Source of the DNA: Streptomyces sp. CB01881 | GTDB taxonomy: Bacteria; Actinomycetota; Actinomycetes; Streptomycetales; Streptomycetaceae | Assembly: GCF_002953255.1 (NCBI RefSeq) | Contig: NZ_CP026498.1 | Location: forward strand, 9,559,605 to 9,623,604 | Direction of reading: 5' to 3' | Length of the DNA stretch: 64,000 nt | Part shown: one piece after another, positions 1-8,250 of the stretch | How positions within the stretch are numbered: the first letter of the stretch is position 1 | Layout of the letters: every line of letters starts with the position of its first letter | Notes under the pieces: model-generated | Told to the model about the DNA's origin: nothing | Seen by the model: the letters and a program-made list of their open reading frames with translations, nothing else | The model's database searches: none | Program-made: the position numbers and the translations under genes

Positions 1-633
1 GCCTCGCCTTCGGCACCGGCCTCGCCCCCCGCCACCCCGACTCCCACCCCCGCCCCGACCTCGGCTCCCACCCCCGCCCCGACCGTGACGGCCACGGTCA
101 CCGCGACCGCCTCCCCGGCACCGGCGACCCCCGCGCCCGCGACGCCTGCGCCGGCGACCCCCGCGCCCGCGACGCCTGCGCCGGCCCTGCCCGCCGCCCC
201 CGCCGGCTTCCACTGGGTCGACGACCCGGCCGGGTTCCGGGTGGCCGTCCCACAGGGGTGGTCGCGTTCGGAGCACGGCGGCCAAATCGACTACTCGCCG
301 GACGGCGGGGTCCACCTGCTCCGCTTCGGCGTGACCCCGGGGGCCGCGCAGTCCTCCCTGGACCACTTCGTCCAGCTGGAGCAGACCGTCGGCCAGTTCC
401 CCGACTACGTGCGGATCGTCCTGCAGGGGAACGTCTACCAGGGCCGCGACGGCGCCGTGTGGGAGTTCACCTACACCGATCCCCAACGCGGCCCCCGGCA
501 CGCGATCGACCAGGCCTTCATCGCGTCGAACGGCACCGAGTACGCGATCTACATGTCCTCGCCGGCGCAGGAGGACTGGACGACCACCCAGCAGCGCTTC
601 GACACCGTCTTGAACACCTTCATGGTGAAGTGA
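1..633 (+). CDS. C-terminal part of a membrane sensor, probably a Ser/Thr protein kinase (partial)
   Basis: The frame is open from the first base, so the start lies outside the window. About 64 codons at the left are Pro/Ala/Thr repeats (units such as APATP), a typical extracytoplasmic linker. A compact domain of roughly 140 residues follows, beginning GFHWVDDPAGFRVAVPQGW and ending FDTVLNTFMVK. Domains of this kind sit outside the membrane at the C-terminus of many Streptomyces PknB-like kinases and related lipoproteins. The kinase domain itself is not visible, so that assignment is inference from linker plus domain. A strong terminator follows 18 bases after the stop. It could instead be the tail of a lipoprotein. 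Confidence 0.6.
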   Translation, partial: ASPSAPASPPATPTPTPAPTSAPTPAPTVTATVTATASPAPATPAPATPAPATPAPATPAPALPAAPAGFHWVDDPAGFRVAVPQGWSRSEHGGQIDYSPDGGVHLLRFGVTPGAAQSSLDHFVQLEQTVGQFPDYVRIVLQGNVYQGRDGAVWEFTYTDPQRGPRHAIDQAFIASNGTEYAIYMSSPAQEDWTTTQQRFDTVLNTFMVK

Positions 634-651
634 CGGAGCGGGGCGCGAACG

Positions 652-695
652 CCGAAGGGGCAGGCCCTCCCCGAAGGGAGGGCCGGCCCCTTCGG
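652..695 (+). terminator. Strong two-tier terminator hairpin
   Basis: The outer stem CGAAGGGGC (653-661) pairs with GCCCCTTCG (686-694), with an extra C-G pair outside it. After one mismatch, GGCCCTCCC (663-671) pairs with GGGAGGGCC (676-684) around a CGAA tetraloop. There is no T-run, as is usual in streptomycetes. It closes the partial gene at the left edge. Confidence 0.8.
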
Positions 696-769
696 GCGTT
701 GACCGGGTCGCGGCCGACCGGGCGCTGGCGGAGCGGGTGGAAGCGCGCAGCGGGGCGGTGCGCGACCTG

Positions 770-1425
770 CTCGCGGAGACGGACCTTCTTCAGCACGGGG
801 ATGAACTGCGGGCTGTCGGCGGCTTGTCCCTCGGTCAGGATGAACGCCAGCGGGCGGCACTTCCGGTCGCCGGCACAATGGATCTTGCTGGTCTGTCCGC
901 CTCTGGAGCGTCCGAGCAGGGCGGCTTTCAGCCGGAGCTTGCGCCGGCGCCGGATTCGTCGCCGCTCTTCCCGGTCCTGGTCGTCAGAGACGTCCTGCCC
1001 GTCTTGTCCTTCCGGGCCGCCCCCTTTTGCCGGGCCTTCTCCGCCTCGTCGGCGGCCTTCTCCAGGGCGGCCAGCGCGTCGGGGGCCAGGTTCATCCCGG
1101 CGGCGTCGTGGTGTGCCCGCACGGTGGTGGAATCCACGCTGACCAGCGACAAGTCCACCTCACCCCGCTTCGCGGCCTCCGCGATCAGCCCCTCCAGCAG
1201 GGCTTCGAAGACGCCGGCGTCCCTCCAGACCCGGAAGCGACCGTAGACGGTCGGCCAGGGACCGAACTTGGAGGGCATCTCCCGCCACTGGGCGTCGGAG
1301 CGGAACCGCCAGATCACGCCCTCGAACTGATCCCGCAGCCTCTCGGGGTACGGGCCGTACTCGCCGATCGGCAAGTACGGCTCGATGAACGTCCACTGCT
1401 CGTCGGTGAGTTGCCTACGCGTCAC
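770..1425 (-). pseudogene. Truncated IS5-family transposase (two-frame, 3' part lost)
   Basis: Reading leftward from a GTG at 1425, the first frame (to 928) begins VTRRQLTDEQWTFIEPYLP and continues with FRSDAQWREMPSKFGPWPTVYGRF and VDSTTVRAHHDAAG, the N-terminal half of an IS5-family (IS427-like) DDE transposase with the first catalytic Asp in VDSTT. The second frame resumes with LKAALLGRSRGGQTSKIHCAGDR and LAFILTEGQAADSPQFIPVL, as expected for elements expressed by frameshifting. Similarity then stops near 770-790; the rest, including the last catalytic Glu and one terminal repeat, is absent. The surviving end, near 1478-1498, directly abuts the IS701-family element. The exact left boundary is an estimate. 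Confidence 0.75.
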
Positions 1426-1502
1426 ACACAGCGTCCTACCGGATTCCACCCTCGGGCGGGCACGAAACCGCAATGTTGATCACGACATCACACAGCCCCT
1501 AG

Positions 1503-1523
1503 TACTGCAATCACAGTTATGGG
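1503..1523 (+). repeat. Left terminal inverted repeat of the IS701-family element
   Basis: These 21 bases are the exact reverse complement of 2859-2879. They begin TACTGCAATCACAG directly after the CTAG duplication. Confidence 0.9.
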
Positions 1524-1689
1524 GTGTGACCTCGGCGTTTGTAGTGGCTGAGGCGGGCTCGGGTCTGGCTGAGGCGTCGCCACCATGACCAGTGCAGATG
1601 ATGCGTCGGAGTGAGGTGGTGGGGGTGGAGGAGCAGGCCGATGAGGCGGCGAATCTCCGCGACAGACAGCGGGATCAGGTCGTTTTGTC

Positions 1690-2844
1690 CTAATCGGCAG
1701 CCCCTTTTTCCAGCTCGTGGGCGCGGATCGCGGTCAGCGCGGCGAGGGCGGCCATGGACAGGGTGATGTGTCGGTACCAGGCGTCGTAGCGGCGGACCTG
1801 GTAGTGGTCCAGGCCGCACTCATTCTTCGCGACCTGGAACGACTCTTCGATCGCCCACCTCGCCGCGGCGACCTTGACCAGGTCTTTCAGTCGGGTGGCT
1901 ACGGGTCCGTAGCACACGTAGTGGGCGATCTCGGTTGGGTCGCTGACCGAGCGGCGGGCCAGGACCCAGTGCCCGACGCCGTCCTCCCACACCGGTCGGA
2001 TCGCCACCCGGGCCCAGTCGTAGACCCGCTCGCCGTGGGAGCCCTTGCCGCCGGACAGGCGCTTCCACGCCTGCCGCGGCAGCGAGGCGACCAGCTCGTC
2101 GACCCGGACCTCACGCCACCGCGTCGTGATCACGGTGTCGTTGACCCTGGTGGCCAGCACATACCCGATGCCGCGTTGTTCTAGCCAGACCCGTAGGTGC
2201 TTGACCTGCCCGTAAGCCTCGTCCGCGGTCACCCACGCGAACGGCACCCCAGCGTCGATCGCACGCTGCAGCATCCACCGAAAATGCTCGTTCTTCGTCG
2301 CGAACGGCACCTCATCGGGCACGCCGGCCGCCCGGCAGCGCTCGCGGTCGTCCGTCCACGATGCCGGCAGGTACAGCTCCCGATCGATCAGCGCGCGGCC
2401 CTTCGCCGAGGCGTAGGCCAGGAACGTGCCGATCTGGGAGTTCTCCGTCCGCCCCGCAGTCCCCGTGTACTGGCGCTGGACCCCGGCCGACCGCGAACCC
2501 TTCTTCAGGAAGCCGGTGTCGTCGCCGATCAGGATCCCGTCCTTGGTACCGATGGCCTCCACGACGAAGTCCCGCACATCGTCACGGACACCGTCCGCGT
2601 CCCAGTCCGCCTCACCCAGCAGACGCTGCATCCCGATCGGATGCCCCTCACCCGCACGCTCCGCGAGCGTCCACCCGTTCTTCCGCTCCAACGGCGCGAT
2701 CAGCCCCGCCATATACGACAGAGCACGCGAACGCGGCTCCGACCTGGAAAAACGCCCAGCGAACCGCGCGTGCAGACCACCCAACACTTCACGCCAGGCC
2801 TCGACCTGACCCACCCCGAGATCCACAGACACGAGCCAACCCAA
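1690..2844 (-). CDS. IS701-family DDE transposase
   Basis: The 384-residue protein fills most of the element, the usual length for IS701 transposases. Catalytic blocks are visible: IGDDTGFLKKG, the GVQRQYTGTAGRTENSQIG motif that marks this family, WVTADEAYG for the second acidic residue, and WAIEESFQVAKNECGLDHYQVR carrying the last Glu. It has no frameshift or internal stop, so it is predicted to be active. The start ATG at 2844 lies just inside the right terminal repeat, as in related elements. Confidence 0.92.
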   Translation of the reverse strand: MGWLVSVDLGVGQVEAWREVLGGLHARFAGRFSRSEPRSRALSYMAGLIAPLERKNGWTLAERAGEGHPIGMQRLLGEADWDADGVRDDVRDFVVEAIGTKDGILIGDDTGFLKKGSRSAGVQRQYTGTAGRTENSQIGTFLAYASAKGRALIDRELYLPASWTDDRERCRAAGVPDEVPFATKNEHFRWMLQRAIDAGVPFAWVTADEAYGQVKHLRVWLEQRGIGYVLATRVNDTVITTRWREVRVDELVASLPRQAWKRLSGGKGSHGERVYDWARVAIRPVWEDGVGHWVLARRSVSDPTEIAHYVCYGPVATRLKDLVKVAAARWAIEESFQVAKNECGLDHYQVRRYDAWYRHITLSMAALAALTAIRAHELEKGAAD

Positions 2845-2858
2845 TCACAACGAGCCCA

Positions 2859-2879
2859 CCCATAACTGTGATTGCAGTA
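2859..2879 (-). repeat. Right terminal inverted repeat of the IS701-family element
   Basis: These 21 bases match 1503-1523 on the opposite strand without mismatch and are followed by CTAG (2880-2883). Confidence 0.9.
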
Positions 2880-2947
2880 CTAGGAACCCGCCGCCGGCCG
2901 GCGACGCCGGGTGAAGCGGCCCTGTTGGCCGTGGCAAGGGAGATACC

Positions 2948-3348
2948 GTGTCCGCCGTCGTGCTACTGCCGACCGGGAAGGCGCTGACGGTCCGAACGGC
3001 GGCCGACGCCTTCCTCGACTCGCTCGCCAACCCGAGCACTGTCCGGAACCACGGCATCGCCGTCGGGAAGACCGCCGAACGGATCGGCGAGGGCCGGCCG
3101 CTCGTCCCGGTGGCGGACGACGAGATCGGCGAGGCGCTGGAGCCGCCGTGGGGCGGCTCGGCCGGGACCTGCACGAGTGGCGGCACTCTTCACCGACCCG
3201 CCTCGGGGAGCAGGGTGCGTCCCTGCTGATGCCGATGGCCGAGTCGAGGCACAAGAAGGCGGAGAACGTCCGACGGTACTTCAAGCCGTCGGCGGAGGCC
3301 ATCGCCGAGGTGACCAGCCTGCTCGCGCCGGCGGACGCGCGGCGCTGA
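2948..3348 (+). pseudogene. Tyrosine site-specific integrase broken by internal deletion and frameshift
   Basis: A GTG start with a good ribosome site (AAGGGAG, 2936-2942) opens MSAVVLLPTGKALTVRTAADAFLDSL and continues with an N-terminal SAM-like/core-binding segment to about ADDEIGEALE near 3140. In another frame, from about 3160, come DLHEWRHS, THLGE-like TRLGEQGASLLM and SRHKKAENVRRYFKPS, which is the C-terminal catalytic part of a tyrosine recombinase including the RHxxT-type box and the active Tyr. The first catalytic Arg and about two thirds of the middle are missing. It is therefore a deletion remnant, presumably inactive, of an integrated element. The IS701 copy lies 68 bases upstream. 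Confidence 0.8.
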
Positions 3349-3427
3349 GCGGGCGTGAGGTCCGGGCGCTGCCCCGGGTGTGCCGACCGGGGTCCTCCTG
3401 CGACGGAGGCCAGGCACACCCGCCGGT

Positions 3428-4417
3428 TCACTCCTGGAGGGAGGCGAGCCAGGCGGTCAGCAGGCGGTTGACCTCCTCGGGACGCTCCTGCTGGATCCAG
3501 TGCCCGCAGCCGTCCAGGATGTGGGTGGAGGCCAGGGCGGGGAGGGTGGCCGGGTAGGCGTCGATCGCGTCGGCCATCCAGGTCGTGGAAGCGTCCAGGG
3601 CGCCGCCGATGAACAGGGACGGCTGCTTGATCGGGGCTCCGCCGTACTGGGCGAGGTCCTCCCAGTCGCGGTCCATGTTGCGGTAGCGGTTGAGGGCCCC
3701 GGTCATGCCGGTGCGCTCGAACTCCCCGGCGTACACGTCGAGGTCGTCCTCGGTCAGCCAGGCGGGCAGCCTGCCGCCGGGGAAGCGGTCGCGCAGCCGG
3801 CCGCCGGCGCGGGCCACGAAGTGCGGGTCGGGCTCGCCCTGGGCGGGCATGGTGTCGGCGGACATGGCCGCGTAGAAGCCCGCGAGCCAGCCCCGGAGGT
3901 CGGGCTCCATCTCTGCTTCGGCCCGGCCGGGCTCCTGGAAGTACGAGACGTAGAACTCCTGGTCGCCGCCCATCTGCGCGAAGACGTCGGTGGGGCGGGG
4001 GCCGCCGGGCGGCGCGTAGGGGACGCTCAGCAGTCCGACGGCGCGGAAGACCTCGGGGTGGAGCAGGGCGGAGGCCGCCGCGATGTTGGAGCCCCAGTCG
4101 TGCCCGACGACCACCGCCCTCTCCTCGCCCAGGGCGCGCACCAGGGCGAGGTTGTCCTCCACCAGGTCGAGCATCCGGTAGGCGTCCGTCGCGGCCGGCT
4201 TGGAGGAGCGGCCGTAGCCGCGCACATCGAGCGCCACGGCCCGGTACCCCGCCGCCGCGAGGGCCGGGAGTTGGCGGCGCCAGGAGTACCAGGACTCGGG
4301 GAAGCCGTGGACGAGCAGGACCAGCGGTCCGGTGCCCTGCTCGACCAGGTGCAGGCGCCCGGCGGGTGCCTCGATGGTGCGGTGGCGCAGGTCGGCGGAC
4401 GGCGCGGGCTGGTGCAT
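3428..4417 (-). CDS. Alpha/beta-hydrolase, epoxide hydrolase type
   Basis: An alpha/beta-hydrolase of about 329 residues. The oxyanion motif HGFPESWYSW, the nucleophile elbow GHDWGS (Asp as nucleophile, as in epoxide hydrolases and haloalkane dehalogenases) and the late GCGHWIQQE with the catalytic His are all present. Cap-domain tyrosines typical of epoxide hydrolases are plausible in the RYRNMDRDW region. I chose the ATG at 4417 because GAGGAG sits at the correct distance; an upstream in-frame ATG at 4435 has no such site. It stands alone, convergent with the broken integrase. Its substrate is unknown; opening an epoxide by water is the family reaction. Confidence 0.85.
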   Translation of the reverse strand: MHQPAPSADLRHRTIEAPAGRLHLVEQGTGPLVLLVHGFPESWYSWRRQLPALAAAGYRAVALDVRGYGRSSKPAATDAYRMLDLVEDNLALVRALGEERAVVVGHDWGSNIAAASALLHPEVFRAVGLLSVPYAPPGGPRPTDVFAQMGGDQEFYVSYFQEPGRAEAEMEPDLRGWLAGFYAAMSADTMPAQGEPDPHFVARAGGRLRDRFPGGRLPAWLTEDDLDVYAGEFERTGMTGALNRYRNMDRDWEDLAQYGGAPIKQPSLFIGGALDASTTWMADAIDAYPATLPALASTHILDGCGHWIQQERPEEVNRLLTAWLASLQE

Positions 4418-4493
4418 CGCTTCTCCTCGGTTCACGGGCGGCCGCGGTTACCCACCGATCATGCGGCGCGGCGGCCGCGCGACGCGAGCACCC

Positions 4494-4508
4494 TTGCCAT
4501 CCTGGCAA
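4494..4508. promoter_or_regulatory. Perfect palindrome, probable operator
   Basis: TTGCCATCCTGGCAA is a perfect 6-3-6 inverted repeat, 77 bases upstream of the epoxide hydrolase start and followed by another TGGCA half (4511-4515). The position suits a regulator of the hydrolase, but no regulator gene is adjacent. The whole 447-base gap 4418-4864 holds nothing else convincing. Confidence 0.45.
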
Positions 4509-4560
4509 ACTGGCAGGACAGGGCGGTGGAGGCGGCACGGCCGGAGGGAGCGGGGCGACG

Positions 4561-4653
4561 GTGACGGACGACGGCACAGCCGACACGCTGGCGGCCGACC
4601 TGCGCGAACGGCTCCGGGCCCAGCCCCACCCGAGCGCCGAGACCCGCAGTTGA
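4561..4653 (+). CDS. Possible 30-codon ORF or remnant of a divergent gene
   Basis: A GTG preceded by GGAGGGAGCGGGGCGAC opens MTDDGTADTLAADLRERLRAQPHPS and stops after 30 residues. It lies head to head with the epoxide hydrolase, on the far side of the palindrome, where a regulator gene would be expected. It may be the stump of a lost regulator or chance coding. No family is recognised. Confidence 0.2.
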   Translation: MTDDGTADTLAADLRERLRAQPHPSAETRS

Positions 4654-4864
4654 CCGCCACGATCAAGTGCTTGGCGCCAACGGCTGTACCGCGGGTCCAA
4701 GGGCATATTGACGTCCAGTCGGAGGACCTGAAAACTGGCACCACCCTGGCGCGGCATCATCCCCGGCGCCGCCGCCCCGGAGTGTTCGGCTCGTAAATGT
4801 CCCTTCTTCGCAGCCCGCCACCGGAGCATCCGGCTCCCCAGGCGGCCGGTCCAAGGAAGCAGTC

Positions 4865-5386
4865 ATGAGCAACGACACCCACCCCTTCATCCGACGCGCC
4901 GCCCTCGGCGCCTGTGCGGCTGCCCTGGCCGCCCTGGTGGTGCCGAGCACCACCGCGCACGCGGCCACCGCGCGCCCGGCCGTCACCCTGGCCAAGCCGG
5001 GCAGCGGCGCCACCGTCCTGACCCTCACCGTCCCCGCCACCCGCGCCGGGGCCGCGCCGCAGACGATCAACTGCACCGTGACCCCGTCGACGCCCTTCCG
5101 CTACTACGGGGGCCCGTACGGCGGAGGGGAGGAGGGCCTGGCGAGCGTCAGCTGCACGGCCCCCGTCTACAAGATCCAGCTCGGTGTGGCGCTCTACTAC
5201 AACGGCTCCCAGGTCACCTACAACTCCACCACCGTGTACAACGCGCTGAGTTCGAGCGCCGACACGGAGTACCCGCTGAACCACGGCACGTACCAGACCG
5301 GCGCGCAGGCGACCATCACGACGGCCTACGGCGGCACCCCGGTGACCAGCCCCGTCTACGGAAGCTCGACCGTCACCCTGCCGTGA
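4865..5386 (+). CDS. Small secreted protein of unknown function
   Basis: The 173-residue product starts MSNDTHPFIRRAALGACAAALAALVV and has a classical signal peptide with cleavage likely after AHA (about residue 32). Two arginines precede the hydrophobic stretch, but a full Tat motif is not present. The mature part is rich in Thr, Ser, Tyr and Gly, with two cysteines (INCTV and VSCTA) that could form one disulfide, and looks like an all-beta fold. AAGGA lies 8 bases before the ATG. A strong hairpin follows at 5470-5508. I do not recognise a family. Confidence 0.75.
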   Translation: MSNDTHPFIRRAALGACAAALAALVVPSTTAHAATARPAVTLAKPGSGATVLTLTVPATRAGAAPQTINCTVTPSTPFRYYGGPYGGGEEGLASVSCTAPVYKIQLGVALYYNGSQVTYNSTTVYNALSSSADTEYPLNHGTYQTGAQATITTAYGGTPVTSPVYGSSTVTLP

Positions 5387-5469
5387 GCCCGGATCCGATC
5401 TCCCGCACGGCGCCGTGCCGCTGACCGAGCGGCGGCCCGCGACCCCGCTGGGCGCGACCAGGGCCCGTG

Positions 5470-5508
5470 ACAGCAGCCGCCGGTGCGGGCCCCACCGGCG
5501 GCTGCTGT
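5470..5508. terminator. Convergent terminator hairpin
   Basis: ACAGCAGCCGCCGGTG (5470-5485) pairs perfectly with 5493-5508 around a 7-base loop. It lies between the converging secreted-protein gene and the sulfatase and could serve both. The remaining gap bases (5509-5699) show no gene. Confidence 0.75.
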
Positions 5509-5699
5509 CCGGCCCGCTGGTCACCGACCCGCCTCAGGGCAGGGCGGTTCGGGCCGGACGAGGTTCCACCGACCCTCCGCGCCGCGGCGACGCCGCCGTC
5601 CGACGGGCCCGCGTCCGGCACCGGGTAGACCGCGCCACGGGCTGCACCCGACCCGCCGTCCCGACCGCCGTCACGACCCGCCCCAGGTTCGACGTGGGT

Positions 5700-7322
5700 T
5701 CAGCGCCGGGCCGTGCCGGCCGCCGCTGCGGGCTGGTCGGTGTCGCCGTGCCAGGTGGGCCAGCCGAGCAGACGGGGGCGCTCGGTGACCCAGGCGCGGG
5801 TGTCGGTGCCGATCTCGGCGGTGATGAGGTTCTCCAGCAGCGTGCTGTACCGGGCGACGAGGTCGCGGTGCGCGGGGTCGGCGGCGAGGTTGCGCGTCTC
5901 GGCGGGGTCCTCGGCGCGGTCGTAGAGGACGACGTCGTTCAGCGCGTACAGGGCCTCGGGGCTGGTCGGGCGGTTGGGGCTGAGCGGGGAGAAGTAGCGG
6001 CCGAAGGTGTACCGGCCGTCGGTGTAGCAGCGCAGGAAGCCGCGCTTGGTCCAGTCCGGCCGCAGGTCGCCGGACTGGATCCGCCCGGGAGCCTCGGGGT
6101 CGGCGAACTCGAACCAGAAGGAGGCGTCCAGGGCGGTGACCGACTCGATGGCGGTGAGCACACCGTCGCGGACGGTGCCGCCGTCGAGCACCGGACGCAG
6201 GGAGCGGCCCTTGAGCGCGGGGTGGCGGGTGGCCAGCCCGGACGGGTCGACGCCGGCGAACTCCAGCAGGGTCGGGGCGATGTCGACGGCGGAGGCGAGG
6301 GCCTCGGTGCGCACCCCGCGCGGGAAGTCGGGGTGGCTGAGGATGAAGGGGACGTGGAGGTTCTCGTCGTAGACCAGGCCGCCCTTCTGGCGCAGCCCGT
6401 GCGAGCCGGCCATCTCGCCGTGGTCGGAGGTGAAGACGACGACGGTGCGGTCGGCCTGCCCGGAGGCCTCCAGCGCGTCGAGGACCAGCTCGATGCTGCG
6501 GTCGACGTCGCGGATCGCGTTGAGGTAGAAGTTCAGGCCGTCGTACCAGTGCTGGTCGTCGGCGACCGGGCCGAAGACGGTGTCGAGCATCCGCGCGAAC
6601 TCGGCCACCGCCGGGGCCGCGCCGGACAGGTCGTCGTGCAGGCTGGCGGGCAGGTCGAAGTCCCAGCGGCGCCGGTACACCGGGATGTCGGGGGCCGGCC
6701 TGGTCACGACGGCGTGGGCGAGGCCGAACGGGAGCTGCACCTGGGACGAGCCGCCGTAGTCGAAGCTCATGATGTCGTGCGGATTGACGAAGTTGACCGC
6801 CATGAACCACGGCTGGTCCGCCGCCACGACCGGGGCCCGGTTGCGCAGCCACTTCACCGCCTGGCCGGCGATGACCGGGTCGATCTTGAGCCCGGCCCAG
6901 GCGCCGCCGTCGATGTCGCCCCAGTCGTTGAACTCGCTGAATCCGTAGGGCTCCAGCGCGTCCGTGGTGGGGCCGGGGTTCTGCGGGGTGACGTAGGCGT
7001 TCGACAGGTGCCACTTGCCCTGGTAGGTGGCGTAGTACCCGGCCTCGCGGAGCATCGTGCCGAGCGTGCCCAACTCGGGCCGGAGCGGGCGGATGTAGGG
7101 CATGTTGTCGTTGTCGTAGATCTCGGTCAGCGGCAGGTGCTGTCCGGTGTAGAGGACGGACCGCGCGGAGCTGCACATCGCCGACGCGGTGTAGTACCGC
7201 TCGAAGGTCGTGCCCCGCTCGGCGAGCCGCTCCCGCGCGGGGAGCGCGAAGCCCTGCGGCCGGGGGATCGTGGCCCGCTCCTCGTCGGTGACGATCAGCA
7301 GGATGTTCGGACGACGTGTCAT
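5700..7322 (-). CDS. Type I sulfatase (arylsulfatase/choline-sulfatase-like)
   Basis: A sulfatase of about 540 residues. The start MTRRPNILLIVTDEER leads into the metal-binding Asp region. The formylglycine signature appears as MCSSARSVLYTGQ (Cys50, Arg54): the CxxxR core is kept, but Ser replaces the usual Pro or Ala in the third place. GKWHLSN and FTSDHGEM supply further active-site residues. No signal peptide is seen, so the enzyme is probably cytoplasmic. The ATG at 7322 is preferred over an upstream in-frame start because the protein begins at the conserved PNILLI strand; AAGGA lies upstream. It is monocistronic; the natural sulfate ester is not evident from the neighbours. Confidence 0.88.
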   Translation of the reverse strand: MTRRPNILLIVTDEERATIPRPQGFALPARERLAERGTTFERYYTASAMCSSARSVLYTGQHLPLTEIYDNDNMPYIRPLRPELGTLGTMLREAGYYATYQGKWHLSNAYVTPQNPGPTTDALEPYGFSEFNDWGDIDGGAWAGLKIDPVIAGQAVKWLRNRAPVVAADQPWFMAVNFVNPHDIMSFDYGGSSQVQLPFGLAHAVVTRPAPDIPVYRRRWDFDLPASLHDDLSGAAPAVAEFARMLDTVFGPVADDQHWYDGLNFYLNAIRDVDRSIELVLDALEASGQADRTVVVFTSDHGEMAGSHGLRQKGGLVYDENLHVPFILSHPDFPRGVRTEALASAVDIAPTLLEFAGVDPSGLATRHPALKGRSLRPVLDGGTVRDGVLTAIESVTALDASFWFEFADPEAPGRIQSGDLRPDWTKRGFLRCYTDGRYTFGRYFSPLSPNRPTSPEALYALNDVVLYDRAEDPAETRNLAADPAHRDLVARYSTLLENLITAEIGTDTRAWVTERPRLLGWPTWHGDTDQPAAAAGTARR

Positions 7323-7509
7323 GGCCACCTGTCCTTCGGGGAGATGCCCCCACGTGCGCTCCGGGGCGCACGGGGAGGACGCGGACGGCACGGAAGGTGC
7401 AATTCACCCGAATCTAGGTTCTGCTCCCGCACGGCGTGCGCGAGGACACGGCCGGCCGGGGCCGTCCGGGTGAGCCACGCCGCCGGGTCGCGGTCCCGGT
7501 TCCCCAGTG

Positions 7510-7538
7510 GACCGGCCGGTCGGGGACACCGGCCGGTC
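7510..7538 (-). terminator. Hairpin at the end of the ndgR-like gene
   Basis: GACCGGCCGGT (7510-7520) pairs perfectly with 7528-7538 around a 7-base loop and touches the stop codon of the regulator gene. Each arm contains the self-complementary ACCGGCCGGT. Confidence 0.6.
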
Positions 7539-8250
7539 AGGGGTGGCACAGGGCTTCGGTGAGGAGCTTGGCCGCCTCCGTGACGGCCTGGGAGAGGTGC
7601 GCGCCGGGGTGGCGGGTGAGCCGTTCGATCGGGCCGGAGACGGAGACGGCGGCCACGACCCGGTTGGACGGGCCCCGGACGGGCGCGGAGACGGAGGCGA
7701 CCCCGAGCTCGCGTTCGCCGATGGACTGCGCCCAGCCGCGGCGCCGTACGCCGCTGAGGGCCGTGGCCGTGAAGCGGGCGCCCTGGAGGCCTCGGTGGAG
7801 GCGCTCGGGCTCCTCCCAGGCGAGCAGGATCTGGGCGGCGGAGCCCACCTTCATGGGGAGGGTGACTCCGACGGGAACGGTGTCCCGCAGGCCGGAGAGC
7901 CGCTCGGCGGCGGCCACGCAGATCCGGATCTCGCCCTGCCGGCGGTAGAGCTGCGCGCTCTCGCCGGTGACGTCGCGCAGGTGGGTGAGGACCGGGCCGG
8001 CGGCGCCCAGCAGGCGGTCCTCACCGGCGGCCGCCGACAGCTCGGTGAGCCGGGGGCCGAGGACGAACCGGCCCTGAAGGTCCCGGGCGACCAGGCGGTG
8101 CTGTTCGAGTGCGACGGCGAGCCGGTGGGCCGTGGGCCGCGCCAGGCCGGTGGAGGCGACGAGTCCTGCCAGGGTGGCGGGACCGGCCTCCAGGGTGCCG
8201 AGGATCGAGGTGACCTTGTCGAGCACGCCGACGCCGCTCGTGTTTTCCAT
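7537..8250 (-). CDS. ndgR: NdgR-type IclR-family transcriptional regulator
   Basis: A 237-residue IclR regulator. The winged HTH lies at about residues 5-65 (LAGLVASTGLARPTAHRLAVALE) and the effector domain follows, with the well-kept block RICVAAAERLSGLRDTVPVG and GVASVSAPVRGPSNRVVAAVSVSGP. This matches the NdgR/AreB subgroup of streptomycetes, which controls leucine and other amino-acid genes. Canonical ndgR sits divergent from leuCD, but here no leuCD is present; the neighbours are a sulfatase and an amidohydrolase. It may be a second copy with other targets. The ATG at 8250 begins MENTSGVGVLDK as in homologues. Confidence 0.85.
   Translation of the reverse strand: MENTSGVGVLDKVTSILGTLEAGPATLAGLVASTGLARPTAHRLAVALEQHRLVARDLQGRFVLGPRLTELSAAAGEDRLLGAAGPVLTHLRDVTGESAQLYRRQGEIRICVAAAERLSGLRDTVPVGVTLPMKVGSAAQILLAWEEPERLHRGLQGARFTATALSGVRRRGWAQSIGERELGVASVSAPVRGPSNRVVAAVSVSGPIERLTRHPGAHLSQAVTEAAKLLTEALCHP

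Larger units (their letters stand above)
1503..2879 (-). mobile_element. Complete IS701-family insertion sequence
   Basis: The element is 1377 bp with perfect 21-bp terminal inverted repeats (1503-1523 and 2859-2879, outer bases TACTGCAATCACAG). It is flanked on both sides by CTAG (1499-1502 and 2880-2883), which fits the 4-bp YTAR target duplication known for IS701. It carries one intact transposase. Identical ends and an intact gene suggest recent insertion and possible current mobility. It separates a decayed IS5 copy from a decayed integrase. Confidence 0.9.

Noticed and set aside
258..1142. Long open frame on the plus strand across the kinase end and IS5 remnant
   Set aside because: Shadow frame of real genes: Arg/Pro/Gly-rich, no family pattern, no ribosome site.
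2936..2950. Identical 15-base string at 2936-2950 and 54533-54547 (AAGGGAGATACCGTG)
   Set aside because: It is a strong ribosome site plus GTG start shared by chance or by common translation signals; the genes behind are unrelated.
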